Shown: in pieces, positions 6,399 through 14,230 of the stretch | Position numbering within the stretch: the first letter of the stretch is position 1 | Layout: each line of letters begins with the position of its first letter | Assembly (NCBI GenBank): GCA_937922105.1 | Contig: CAKZVN010000079.1 | Coordinates: 1-18,489, forward strand | Reading direction: 5' to 3' | Length of the DNA: 18,489 nucleotides | Origin: an uncultured Litorilinea sp. | GTDB taxonomy: Bacteria > Chloroflexota > Anaerolineae > Caldilineales > Caldilineaceae | Notes under the pieces: model-generated | What the model was told of the DNA's origin: nothing | The model's database searches: none | The model's input: the letters and a program-made list of their open reading frames with translations, nothing else | Made by a program: the position numbers and the translations under genes

Positions 6399-8525
6399 CT
6401 AGCCGCCGCGCCCCCAGCTGACCACCTGCTCGGCGCCAAAGCCGTACTCGATGGGCACATCAATGGGCAGCGGGCGCGCATTGCCCCCATCCGCATCCAT
6501 CACCCACAGCCGCCACGGCCCTGCGCTGTTATCGTCGTCCCGATTGCTCAAATAGACAATCCAGCGCCCGTCCGGACTCCACGCCGGCGCGACGCTGCTG
6601 GGCAATTCATCCACCAGCGTCGTCACCGGTCGCGTCAGCGCAGCCAGTCCCGTACCGTCCGGGTTGACCACGAAGAGCTGCCAATGACTGCCCTCGCGGC
6701 GCTGGAAAACGATGCGGTCGCCGCCAGGTTGCCAGGCCGGGTCCTGATAGAACGCGCCTTGAATCACCGAGCGGGTCTCCGCATCCGGCGTATCGCTGGT
6801 CACCTCAATCCCCGACGCCGCGTGATAGACAATGCCCTGCGTCGTCCAGTCCGGCGCCTGCACGCTGTTGAGGGCCGGGATATCACGGAAGTTCTCCCCG
6901 TTGATATCCACCCGGCTCAGCCCGAACTCCGGCCTACGCACCAGAGGGAAACCGCTCAGGAAGGGATTGTCGGGCAAACACAAGCCAAAGCCCACGTCGC
7001 GACACGCCGAGCTGCCCGTTATGCGCACGAAAGCGATCCAGCGCCCATCCGGACTCCATGCCGGCGCGCGCGGGGATTCGTCGCCGGAGAAGATACGCCG
7101 CTCGTTGCGCCCGTCAATATCAATCAGATAGAGACCCTGTTCGCCGCCGATGCGCGTAAACGCGACAGTTCTTCCGTCCGGGCTGATTGCCGGGTCGAAG
7201 CCGCCGGTGAGCGGGCGCAAGACCCCGGTGCTCAAATCATAGACATAGATCGTACCGCCGCGTGTACCCTGAAAGACCAGCCGCCCGCTCAGCCCTGTTT
7301 CGGCTCCCTGCGCACGCAGCGCCGGAGCAGGTGTGGCGGACGACGGTGCAATCGGTTGGGGCGCAGCCGTTGCCCGCGCCGAAATCGGCAACTCAGTCAC
7401 GGGCCTGCTCAACGTCACAAACTCGGCGGCAACCCAGCCGACGCCGTCCCCCGCGGCCGGCACAGCAATCTCAATCCACGTGGACGCCGCGTTGCGCGCC
7501 AACGCCACGAAGCTGTCGCCCGGATCTGCTTTGGCCAAAATCCTGAACTCGGTTCCCGGCCCGGTGCGGATGTTCAGGCGCGCATCGGTGACCGCGACGC
7601 GCGCCGTGATAGTACCACCGCTACCGCCCACCGCCGGCGTTGCCACCGGCCGGACGACAGCCGGCGTAGGTTGCGCCTCCTCATCGGGCACAGCAGTTGC
7701 CGCCGGTAGCGATGTTTGCGTCCCGCTACCGACCGCCGTACTCCCATCCAGCACGGGTAGTTCCGCCGTGTTGAAAATCACAATCTGGTTCAGACGCACC
7801 CAGCCCGAAGCCCCGCGCGGATCGGTGACCACCAGCCATTGCCCGTCTACCGAACGACCCCAAACCGTAAGCGCCACACCCGTTGCCAGGGTCTGGGTTG
7901 CCGTCCCCGCGGGCCGGTCATACAGCTGCGCGCCGCCCCCGCGCACCACCGCCACCAGGGAAGTCATCCCCGGCATCGCCTGCTGTCCGCGCGCTACCGC
8001 CGCCCCCGGCTGCGTGACGGTCGGCAACGGGGTGACGGTCGGCGTCGGCATGGGGGTTGGCGTCGGGGACGGTGTCGGTGTGGCGGTCGGCGGCGGCGTC
8101 GGGGTGGGTGTCGGCAGCACTACTTCGACCGGTGTCGCCTGTGGCATACCTAACGGCGTGCTGCCCTCCACCATGATCGGCAATTGCTCCAAACCGAAGA
8201 GCACCACCTCTGCCACTTCGGCCCACCCGGCGGCACCGGCGTCGTTGTAGGTCACCACCCACAAGTTATCACTAGAACGCCCGACCGCAGTCAGAACCGT
8301 GCCCGGCGGCAACGTCGCAACCACCTCACCACCGGGAGCGGTGTACAATCGCGCGCCGTTTGCGCCCACAATCGCCAGCATCCCGGCGCTTTGCACCGCC
8401 GGAGCAGCCTGCACACGCCCACCGCCGAAGCTCCACAGCCCGCCCATCACTGCCGGCGCCGCCAACACGACGATCAGTGCCAGGATCAGATTCCGGCGCA
8501 CACCGCCGGATTTCCTCCACACCAT
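6399..8525 (-). CDS. Exported triple-SH3 and TolB/WD40-like beta-propeller protein
   Basis: This is a 708-residue extracytoplasmic protein of unknown function. Residues 1-40 form an export signal or membrane anchor: MVWRKSGGVRR, then a hydrophobic core LILALIVVLAAP, and AxA-like sites at VQAAP. Three bacterial SH3-like modules follow at about 48-118, 188-258 and 305-380; the third has the typical LNIRTGPGTEFRIL. The first two are joined by a Thr-Pro-rich linker (about 136-172). From about 412 to 708 there are repeated propeller blades such as PAISPDGRTVAFTR, PAWSPDGRWIAFVR and PAWSPDGRWIVYLSN. Such proteins usually bind cell wall or polymer. The start at 8525 has GGAG 8 bases upstream; the longer reading to 8771 adds cysteine-rich non-family sequence. 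It stands alone, convergent with the fusion enzyme. Confidence 0.88.
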   Translation of the reverse strand: MVWRKSGGVRRNLILALIVVLAAPAVMGGLWSFGGGRVQAAPAVQSAGMLAIVGANGARLYTAPGGEVVATLPPGTVLTAVGRSSDNLWVVTYNDAGAAGWAEVAEVVLFGLEQLPIMVEGSTPLGMPQATPVEVVLPTPTPTPPPTATPTPSPTPTPMPTPTVTPLPTVTQPGAAVARGQQAMPGMTSLVAVVRGGGAQLYDRPAGTATQTLATGVALTVWGRSVDGQWLVVTDPRGASGWVRLNQIVIFNTAELPVLDGSTAVGSGTQTSLPAATAVPDEEAQPTPAVVRPVATPAVGGSGGTITARVAVTDARLNIRTGPGTEFRILAKADPGDSFVALARNAASTWIEIAVPAAGDGVGWVAAEFVTLSRPVTELPISARATAAPQPIAPSSATPAPALRAQGAETGLSGRLVFQGTRGGTIYVYDLSTGVLRPLTGGFDPAISPDGRTVAFTRIGGEQGLYLIDIDGRNERRIFSGDESPRAPAWSPDGRWIAFVRITGSSACRDVGFGLCLPDNPFLSGFPLVRRPEFGLSRVDINGENFRDIPALNSVQAPDWTTQGIVYHAASGIEVTSDTPDAETRSVIQGAFYQDPAWQPGGDRIVFQRREGSHWQLFVVNPDGTGLAALTRPVTTLVDELPSSVAPAWSPDGRWIVYLSNRDDDNSAGPWRLWVMDADGGNARPLPIDVPIEYGFGAEQVVSWGRGG
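8010..8125 (-). repeat. Low-complexity Thr-Pro linker coding repeat
   Basis: The plus strand shows imperfect repetition of GGTGTCGG/GGCGTCGG-like units. On the minus strand these encode the (Thr-Pro)n linker between the first and second SH3 modules. The stretch is prone to replication slippage, so its length may vary between strains. Confidence 0.75.
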
Positions 8526-8714
8526 AGCCAAGACTCCGTCACACTTCTTCTGGGCGCAATTGCCCACAACTTTGCGACAATTGCAGCGGTGCTTACCACA
8601 TCCGAATGACCATCCCGGCACAATGAATCCCGACACAGCGCATAAAGTCTGGACACCGTGCGCGGGTGCCGGACACAATTCCACCGGCTGTGCATATCCT
8701 GTGCGCCGCAATTC

Positions 8715-8743
8715 TTGACAACCCAACGTGCCAGGGCTAGAAT
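8715..8743 (+). promoter_or_regulatory. Sigma-70-type promoter of the TetR-efflux operon
   Basis: The -35 element TTGACA (8715-8720, full consensus) is separated by exactly 17 bases from TAGAAT (8738-8743, five of six consensus). Transcription is predicted to begin near 8750, which is the first base of the palindromic operator. This gives a 5' leader of about 113 bases before the TetR start codon. Confidence 0.82.
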
Positions 8744-8749
8744 GCGCTC

Positions 8750-8769
8750 GACCGACCGTCCGGTCGGTC
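8750..8769. promoter_or_regulatory. 20-bp palindromic operator for the TetR regulator
   Basis: GACCGACCG and CGGTCGGTC are perfect inverted half-sites separated by TC. This GACCGACCG-type palindrome is a typical TetR-family operator. It covers the predicted transcription start of the regulator's own operon, so binding should block initiation. A second pair of arms, AATGCG (8741-8746) and CGCATT (8777-8782), encloses it and may extend the site. Confidence 0.85.
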
Positions 8770-8822
8770 ACTCGAACGCATTATCAACGGCGGTTTCTAA
8801 AAAGTCAAACCCACCCGGAGTC

Positions 8823-8879
8823 ATGGTAACAACTTCACCGGTGGGGAAAAGCGAGCAGAGCCATGCGCAGCGTCCTTGA
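8823..8879 (+). other. Possible 18-codon leader ORF overlapping the TetR start
   Basis: An ATG at 8823 opens an 18-residue frame (MVTTSPVGKSEQSHAQRP) that stops at 8877-8879, inside the 5' end of the TetR gene in another frame. A GGAG lies only 2 bases upstream, too close for good initiation. It may be chance, or it may modulate TetR translation. Confidence 0.2.
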
Positions 8880-9549
8880 TCGTCAACTCCATCCCGCCGA
8901 AAGCACGCAGACCGGTATCGCCTCGCGCCAAGCCGTGTTGGCGGCTGCGCAGCAGCTCATCCAAGAACAGGGCTACGCCGGGTTGTCCATGCGCGAGTTG
9001 GCTCGGCGCAGCGGATTAGCCAAAGCGACCATCTATCATCACTTTCAAGACAAGCGCGACGTGTTGCTCAGCGTTTTCGAGCATGATATCCGCACCGTCG
9101 CGGAGCGCATCGCCGAGGCGGCTGCTACGCCCGGCTCACATGCCCAACGCCTACGCGCGGTTATCGCCGCCTATTTTGCCATCCAGGTCGAGCGGCGCAT
9201 GGTAATCCTCAACGCCATTCGCGAAACAGTTGGGTTGGAGGATCAAATTTGGGCTATCATTCGCGCTCATCGCGACGATCTGCTTCGCCCGATTATGTCC
9301 ATTCTGCAGGACGCGATAGCCGCCGGCGTCGCGCGTCCGGTCAATGTCGAGCTAGCCGTCATGGCCCTCTTCGGCATGATCCATTCCTTTGTCACCCACC
9401 GCTTGCTGATTGACGGCAACGACTTTACCGCCGAAATGGAGGAATTTGTCCTAGAAATGTTCCTCCACGCCCTGCACATTCCGGCAGATCGCTCGGCCCA
9501 CGCCACGCCGGCTCCTGTCGCGCCGCTTCATACTACGGACACAGAGTAG
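8863..9549 (+). CDS. TetR/AcrR-family transcriptional regulator
   Basis: This is a 228-residue cytoplasmic repressor, a usual length for the family. The N-terminal domain (about 18-66) contains the TetR signature AAQQLIQEQGYAGLSMRELARRSGLAKATIYHHFQDKRDVLLSVF, split here as AAQQLIQEQGYAG, SMRELARRSGLAKAT and IYHHFQDKRDVL. The helix-turn-helix lies at about 40-61. The remainder is a helical ligand-binding domain with no specific signature, so the ligand cannot be named. The gene is first in the operon and 11 bases upstream of the efflux adaptor. The perfect palindrome at its own promoter implies autorepression with release by a compound the pump exports. The ribosome binding site before ATG 8863 is weak. 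Confidence 0.93.
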   Translation: MRSVLDRQLHPAESTQTGIASRQAVLAAAQQLIQEQGYAGLSMRELARRSGLAKATIYHHFQDKRDVLLSVFEHDIRTVAERIAEAAATPGSHAQRLRAVIAAYFAIQVERRMVILNAIRETVGLEDQIWAIIRAHRDDLLRPIMSILQDAIAAGVARPVNVELAVMALFGMIHSFVTHRLLIDGNDFTAEMEEFVLEMFLHALHIPADRSAHATPAPVAPLHTTDTE

Positions 9550-9560
9550 GAAACGATTCC

Positions 9561-10829
9561 GTGATACCCAGCGTGTTTCGCCGCCTCGCCGCGCACCCAT
9601 CTCGACCGCCTCACCCGTCGCGCAGGTTGATTATACTATGCCTGGTCCTTGTCCCCTGGCTGTTGCAGGCGTGTGATTTCGGACGCCAGTCGCCCACGCC
9701 CGTTCCCTTTACCCCACCCACCTATGCGCCGACCTTTGCCACGCCGCTGCCCACCGAGGAAGCGCGCGCCACGGCAACGGCGGTCCAGGTCGCGGGCCTG
9801 CCGCCTGCACTGCCTGCCCAGACCGGTCCGGGCGTCGCCTTTTACAGCGGGGAGGTCGAAGCCGACGATGATGTCCCCATCATCGCTGAGGTGGGCGGAC
9901 AAGTCCTGGAACTCAATCTCAACGTCGGCGACCGCGTCACCGCAGGCCAAGTCGTGCTGCGCATTGACGCCACCGCCCTAGAGGCCCAGCGCGCCCAGGC
10001 CCTGGCTGCCCTGGAAGCAGCCCAGGCTCAGTTGGACCTGCTCAACATCCGCCCCAACGAAGCCGACATCGAAGCCGCGCGTGCGGCGGTCGCCGCCGCC
10101 GACGCAGCCTATAAACGCGCGTTGGAAGGCCCGACCGCCGAAGACATCACCATGGCGCAGGCACAGCTGCGCCAAGCCGAAGCTGCCGTCCGTCGTGCCC
10201 AAGCCGCCTATGACCAAGTGGCGTGGAATCCCTTAGTGGCAGCCCTGCCGGAGAGCCTGCAACTACAACAGGCGACGCTCAATTTAGAAGCAGCCCAAGC
10301 CCAATATGAAAAGCTGCTCAAGGGCGCCAGCGAAGATGTCATCGCCGGGGCCTATGCCCAGCTGGCGTCGGCCCGCGCCCAATTGCGCCGCCTGGAGGAC
10401 GGTCCCGAAGCCGCCCAAATCCGCGCGGTCGAGGCCCAAGTCCGCCAAGCCGAGACTGCGCTCTTTTTGGCCCAACTCCAACTGGACAAAGCCACTGTAC
10501 GCGCACCCATCACCGGCATCGTCGCGCGCGTCCAGACCAGCGTCGGCGCGATGGTCGGTCCCGGCGCAGTGGTCGGGCGCATTCTCTCCCCCGTGATCAA
10601 TGTCGTCATCCGCGTCGAGGAAACCCGCATCGGCCAAGTGCGTGTCGGTCAACCGGCGCGCATCCGCCTGGCGGCTTTCCCCGACCGTGTGCTGGAAGGG
10701 ACTGTTATTCTGATTGCGCCGGAATTGGACATCGCCAGCCGCACCGTGCGTGTCACGGTGCGGCCCACCGGCGACGTCAGCGGCATCAGCCCCGGCATGT
10801 TCGCCACCGTCGAACTGCTACCGGAGTAA
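9561..10829 (+). CDS. HlyD/RND-type periplasmic adaptor (membrane fusion) lipoprotein
   Basis: This 422-residue efflux adaptor starts at GTG 9561, 11 bases after the TetR stop. A basic N-terminus and hydrophobic stretch end in the lipobox LLQAC with Cys38, so the protein should be lipid-anchored outside the membrane. A Pro/Thr-rich spacer follows. The first half of the lipoyl domain, PIIAEVGGQVLELNLNVGDRV, is at about 107-127. A long Ala/Gln-rich coiled-coil hairpin spans about 135-310, with internal repeats of the type AEDITMAQAQLRQAEAA. The second lipoyl half, TVRAPITGIVARVQTSVG, begins at 312. A beta-barrel domain with RIRLAAFPDRVLEGTV closes the protein. It should couple the following RND permease to an exit path. 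GTG 9573 is an alternative start. Confidence 0.9.
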   Translation: MIPSVFRRLAAHPSRPPHPSRRLIILCLVLVPWLLQACDFGRQSPTPVPFTPPTYAPTFATPLPTEEARATATAVQVAGLPPALPAQTGPGVAFYSGEVEADDDVPIIAEVGGQVLELNLNVGDRVTAGQVVLRIDATALEAQRAQALAALEAAQAQLDLLNIRPNEADIEAARAAVAAADAAYKRALEGPTAEDITMAQAQLRQAEAAVRRAQAAYDQVAWNPLVAALPESLQLQQATLNLEAAQAQYEKLLKGASEDVIAGAYAQLASARAQLRRLEDGPEAAQIRAVEAQVRQAETALFLAQLQLDKATVRAPITGIVARVQTSVGAMVGPGAVVGRILSPVINVVIRVEETRIGQVRVGQPARIRLAAFPDRVLEGTVILIAPELDIASRTVRVTVRPTGDVSGISPGMFATVELLPE

Positions 10830-11008
10830 GTGCCCTAAGATGAAGGCAACCGCCGGACGGTAAACCGCCCGGCTACCAACGACGCCCGCTCGAGTAAGCT
10901 GACCGCCTCTCAAGACCCCTTCAGAGGGCGTTGCTTGGTAGCCCAGAGGTTTAGCCCTGGGGCAGTTCGCCCCTCGTGTGACTGGAACGTTCAAGGGATA
11001 CCACCTGT
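10830..11008 (+). promoter_or_regulatory. Structured 179-base leader between adaptor and RND permease
   Basis: The gap is unusually long for this operon and rich in inverted repeats. Stem A is 10852-10861 with 10864-10873 (9 of 10 pairs). Stem B is GGCTACCAA (10871-10879) with TTGGTAGCC (10935-10943). Stem C is CCCAG (10942-10946) with CTGGG (10957-10961). Stem D is GGGGC (10959-10963) with GCCCC (10969-10973). Neighbouring stems share bases, so they could be alternatives. AAGGGA at 10993-10998 is the ribosome binding site for the permease. No promoter was recognised. Confidence 0.5.
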
Positions 11009-14000
11009 ATGAAACTGTGGGACATTGCGATTCGCCAACCGGTCTTCATGACCATGATTCTCACCGCCGGTGTCGTGTTGGGCATCGTCTCCTACACACG
11101 TATGCCGGTGGACCTCTTCCCCAACGTGGAATTCCCGGTCATCGTCGTCACCACCGTCTACCCCGGCGCCTCCCCCGAAGAAGTCGAAGACCAGATCACC
11201 TCGGTCATGGAAGAAGACCTGGGAGCCATCGGCGGCATTGAGCGAGTCAACTCGCGCTCGCGCGAGGGCGTCAGCACCCTCATCTTGCAATTCAACCTGG
11301 ACACCGACGTAGACAAAGCCAATCAGGAAGTGCGCGAGCGGGTCGGTCTGCTGCGTAACCGCCTACCCGCAACCATCGAAGAGCCGATTGTGCGCCGCTT
11401 CAATCCGTCGGACAATCCCATCATGCTCTTCGGTGTCGCCGACCGCACCGGTAGCCGCAGCCCGTCCCAGCTGCGCGCCGACGTGGAAGAGCTAATCCAG
11501 GGACCGTTGCAGCGTGTCCCCGGCGTCGCTGCCGTTGAGGTCAACGGCGGCGACGTGCGCGAAATCCAAGTGCTGCTCGATCCCAAAGCCCTGGCGGCGC
11601 GCTTCCTCACACCGCAACAAGTCATTGACGCCCTGCGCGTCCAAAACCTCAACGTCCCCGGCGGGTCGTTGGTGGACGGCAACCGCGAATTATTGGTGCG
11701 GACCCCCGGCAACTTCGCCACTATCGCCGACATCGAGAATGTCATCGTCAGCAATCGCACCGGTCCCGTCTATCTGCGCGATGTAGCCACAGTCGTGGAC
11801 GGTTACGAAAAGCGCACCTCCATCACCCGCCTGAACGGCGAAGAATCGGTTGTGCTGCGCGTCCGCAAACAGAGCGGCACCAACACCACCGCAGTCGCCA
11901 ATGGCGTCAAGGCTGCGCTGGAACCCATCGCCGCACGCAACCCTGATCTGGACATCGTCATTGCCGGCGACGAATCCCTGGTCGTCCAGGAATCCACCAG
12001 GGGCGCGCTGGAAGACCTGCTCTGGAGCGCTCTCTTTGCCACACTGGTCATCTTTGCCTTCTTTCGCGATCTGCGCAACACCCTGATCACCATGGCAGGG
12101 CTGCCTGTGATCATGATCGCGACACTCTTTTTCATGGACCTGTTCGGCATCTCGCTCAATCAGATTTCCTTGTTGGCTCTGGCATTGGTGGTCGGTCTCG
12201 TCATTGACGACGCCATCGTGGTGCGCGAAAACATCATGCGCTGGATCGAGCGCGGTCACGCCCCGCGCGAGGCTGCCAGCGGCGGCACCGCCGAGGTGGT
12301 GCTGCCTGTTCTCGCCACCAGCGCAACCATCTTGGCGGTCTTCCTCCCCGTTGCCTATGCGGAAGGCATCATCGGCAAGTTCTTCCGCGATTTCGGTCTG
12401 ACCGTCTCCATCGCCATCGTCGTCTCCACCTTCGAGTCGTTGACGCTCGCCCCCATGCTCAGTTCCATCTTCTTCCGCCCAAGCCAAAAACGCGCCGTTC
12501 AGAGCGCGACACAGACGGAACCATCGGCAGCAGAGAACCCAGAAGCCGCGCCACAATCCGGCGCAGACGACCCCGCGGAAGAGCGCGCCGGAAATTCGAT
12601 CCTCGACCGCATGTACGCTGCTTCGCTCAACTGGGCACTGGACCACAAGTTCATCACCACCACGCTGGCGATTGTGGTCATCACCGGTAGCGTGCTCAGT
12701 GCCGGCTTCATCGAGCAGAGCTTCTTGCCCAACTTGGATCGCGGTCAATTTGACGCTTCCATGGAATTGCCCGTAGGCACACCGCTCAATGTCACCCTTG
12801 CCGAAGCCATCCAGGTTGAAGCCATCCTGCGTAGCCATCCCGAGGTCAGCGACGTCTTTACCACCGTGGGCGGCACCGCCGCCTCCCACCGTGCCACCTT
12901 CTTTGTCAAGGTGGTCGAAAACGGGCGCTACGACACCCGCCGCGTGATTGACGAACTGCGCGGTCCCCTGGCAGGTGTCCCCAATATGTCGTTCCAACTC
13001 GCCGACAACCCCACCGGCGGTGACGCCATCCTCGGCGGCAAGGACATCATCGTCCAGGTCGAAGGGCGCACAGGCGAATATGCCGCTTTGGGCGCCGAAG
13101 CACAGCGGCTCGCCGCAGAATTGGCGAAAATCCCCGGTCTCACCGACATTGACGTCAGCTACAAACCGGGCACGCCTGAACTTCAACTGAACATTGACCG
13201 CCGCCGCGCAGCAGACATCGGCCTCACGCCGGGACAAATCGGCTCGACAGTGCGCACCCTAGTCAACGGCGAGATCGCCTCCGTCTTCCGCGGTGAGGGC
13301 CAAGAAGCCAACATTCGCGTGCGTCTCAATGAGGCCTATCTCACCGGCGTAGACGACGTGCTCAACATCAGCCTGCTCACCCCTGCCGGGCAGATCGTGC
13401 CCCTGCGCACCGTCGCCAAAGCGACCATTGCATCCGGTCCCAATGAGATTGTGCGCGCCGAACGCCTGCCCATCGTCTCCATTGGCGCCAACGCCAGCGG
13501 GCGCAGCCTTCCCCAGGTCACCGCCGACGTCAACGCGCTCCTCGCAACCTATCCCATGCCCGACGGTATTTCTGCCAGGCTGGGCGGCAACGCCGAAGCG
13601 CAGCGTGACTCCTTCCGCAATCTATCGCTGGCACTCCTGCTGGCGGTCATCTTCATCTACATGGTGCTCGCCAGTCAGTTCGGCAGTTTCATCCAGCCGC
13701 TCCTGATTATGCTTGCCATGCCGTTGGCGGTCATCGGCGCCATTCTTGCCCTTTCGCTCACCGGTAGACCGTTGGACCTGACCGCGTTCATCGGCTTCAT
13801 CATGCTCATGGGCTTGGTCACCAAAAATTCCATCCTCTTGGTAGACTTTGCCAACCGCCAGCGCGCGCTGGGCGTAGACGCCGACCTCGCCATGCGCCGT
13901 GCCGGTCCTGTGCGCCTGCGCCCCATTCTCATGACCGCGCTCTCGCTGATCTTAGCCATGGTTCCCGTGGCGGCAGGGCTTAGCTCCGGCGGTGAATTCC

Positions 14001-14224
14001 GCTCCTCCATGTCCATCGCCATCATGGGCGGCATGATCACCAGCACCTTCCTCACGCTGATCATCGTGCCGGTCGGCTATAGCATTGTGGTCGGCTTCCT
14101 AGATCGGCTCGGCGCGCGTGTGGGCACACGCGACCGCACCCAACCTCCCACCCAGGACGAAGTCGGCCCGGAACCGCATGTCCGACCGGCAACCGAAGGC
14201 TCCGTCCAACCCATCGGAGACTAG
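11009..14224 (+). CDS. RND-family efflux permease (AcrB/HAE1-like)
   Basis: This 1071-residue proton-driven inner-membrane exporter has a length typical of the family. TM1 follows the start MKLWDIAIRQPVF, then comes the porter-domain hallmark MPVDLFPNVEFPVIVVTTVYPGASPEEVE. TM2-6 run from about 331 to 488 and TM8-12 from about 868 to 1040, separated by large external loops. The proton-relay residues are present: D400 and D401 in GLVIDDAIVVREN and K939 in GLVTKNSILLVDF, matching AcrB D407, D408 and K940. A hydrophilic insert rich in Gln, Ala, Glu and Pro occupies the cytoplasmic loop at about 490-530, and the C-terminal tail is polar. It pairs with the lipoprotein adaptor upstream; no TolC-like outer-membrane gene is near. 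Substrate unknown, drug or lipid export likely. Confidence 0.95.
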   Translation: MKLWDIAIRQPVFMTMILTAGVVLGIVSYTRMPVDLFPNVEFPVIVVTTVYPGASPEEVEDQITSVMEEDLGAIGGIERVNSRSREGVSTLILQFNLDTDVDKANQEVRERVGLLRNRLPATIEEPIVRRFNPSDNPIMLFGVADRTGSRSPSQLRADVEELIQGPLQRVPGVAAVEVNGGDVREIQVLLDPKALAARFLTPQQVIDALRVQNLNVPGGSLVDGNRELLVRTPGNFATIADIENVIVSNRTGPVYLRDVATVVDGYEKRTSITRLNGEESVVLRVRKQSGTNTTAVANGVKAALEPIAARNPDLDIVIAGDESLVVQESTRGALEDLLWSALFATLVIFAFFRDLRNTLITMAGLPVIMIATLFFMDLFGISLNQISLLALALVVGLVIDDAIVVRENIMRWIERGHAPREAASGGTAEVVLPVLATSATILAVFLPVAYAEGIIGKFFRDFGLTVSIAIVVSTFESLTLAPMLSSIFFRPSQKRAVQSATQTEPSAAENPEAAPQSGADDPAEERAGNSILDRMYAASLNWALDHKFITTTLAIVVITGSVLSAGFIEQSFLPNLDRGQFDASMELPVGTPLNVTLAEAIQVEAILRSHPEVSDVFTTVGGTAASHRATFFVKVVENGRYDTRRVIDELRGPLAGVPNMSFQLADNPTGGDAILGGKDIIVQVEGRTGEYAALGAEAQRLAAELAKIPGLTDIDVSYKPGTPELQLNIDRRRAADIGLTPGQIGSTVRTLVNGEIASVFRGEGQEANIRVRLNEAYLTGVDDVLNISLLTPAGQIVPLRTVAKATIASGPNEIVRAERLPIVSIGANASGRSLPQVTADVNALLATYPMPDGISARLGGNAEAQRDSFRNLSLALLLAVIFIYMVLASQFGSFIQPLLIMLAMPLAVIGAILALSLTGRPLDLTAFIGFIMLMGLVTKNSILLVDFANRQRALGVDADLAMRRAGPVRLRPILMTALSLILAMVPVAAGLSSGGEFRSSMSIAIMGGMITSTFLTLIIVPVGYSIVVGFLDRLGARVGTRDRTQPPTQDEVGPEPHVRPATEGSVQPIGD

Positions 14225-14230
14225 GTCGTC

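Larger units (their letters stand above)
8526..8862. other. 337-base divergent regulatory region
   Basis: This region separates the SH3/propeller gene (leftward) from the TetR operon (rightward). The right half carries the promoter, operator and 5' leader described separately. The left half (8526-8710) holds the minus-strand ribosome binding site GGAG and no promoter that I could identify with confidence. Confidence 0.75.

Noticed and set aside
6105..7709. 534-codon plus-strand frame overlapping the fusion enzyme end and the SH3/propeller gene
   Set aside because: It crosses a strong terminator hairpin and runs antisense to well-defined propeller blades. The product is Arg/Pro-rich without any domain.
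8010..8125. Short GTCGG-type repeats that might suggest a CRISPR or tandem-repeat array
   Set aside because: The units are irregular, have no spacers, and lie in frame as the Thr-Pro linker of an exported protein.
7333..8250. 305-codon plus-strand frame ending in Gly-Val repeats
   Set aside because: It is the antisense reading of the SH3 modules and the Thr-Pro linker; the Gly-Val repeat is simply the complement of the Thr-Pro codons.
8526..8771. Longer start for the SH3/propeller protein at 8771
   Set aside because: The added 82 residues are cysteine-rich and not family-like, and the frame would start inside the TetR operator. The ATG at 8525 has GGAG and is followed at once by a signal sequence.
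11690..13237. 515-codon open frame on the minus strand inside the RND gene
   Set aside because: It is antisense to conserved RND sequence and has the same low-information composition, with no start signal or family motif.
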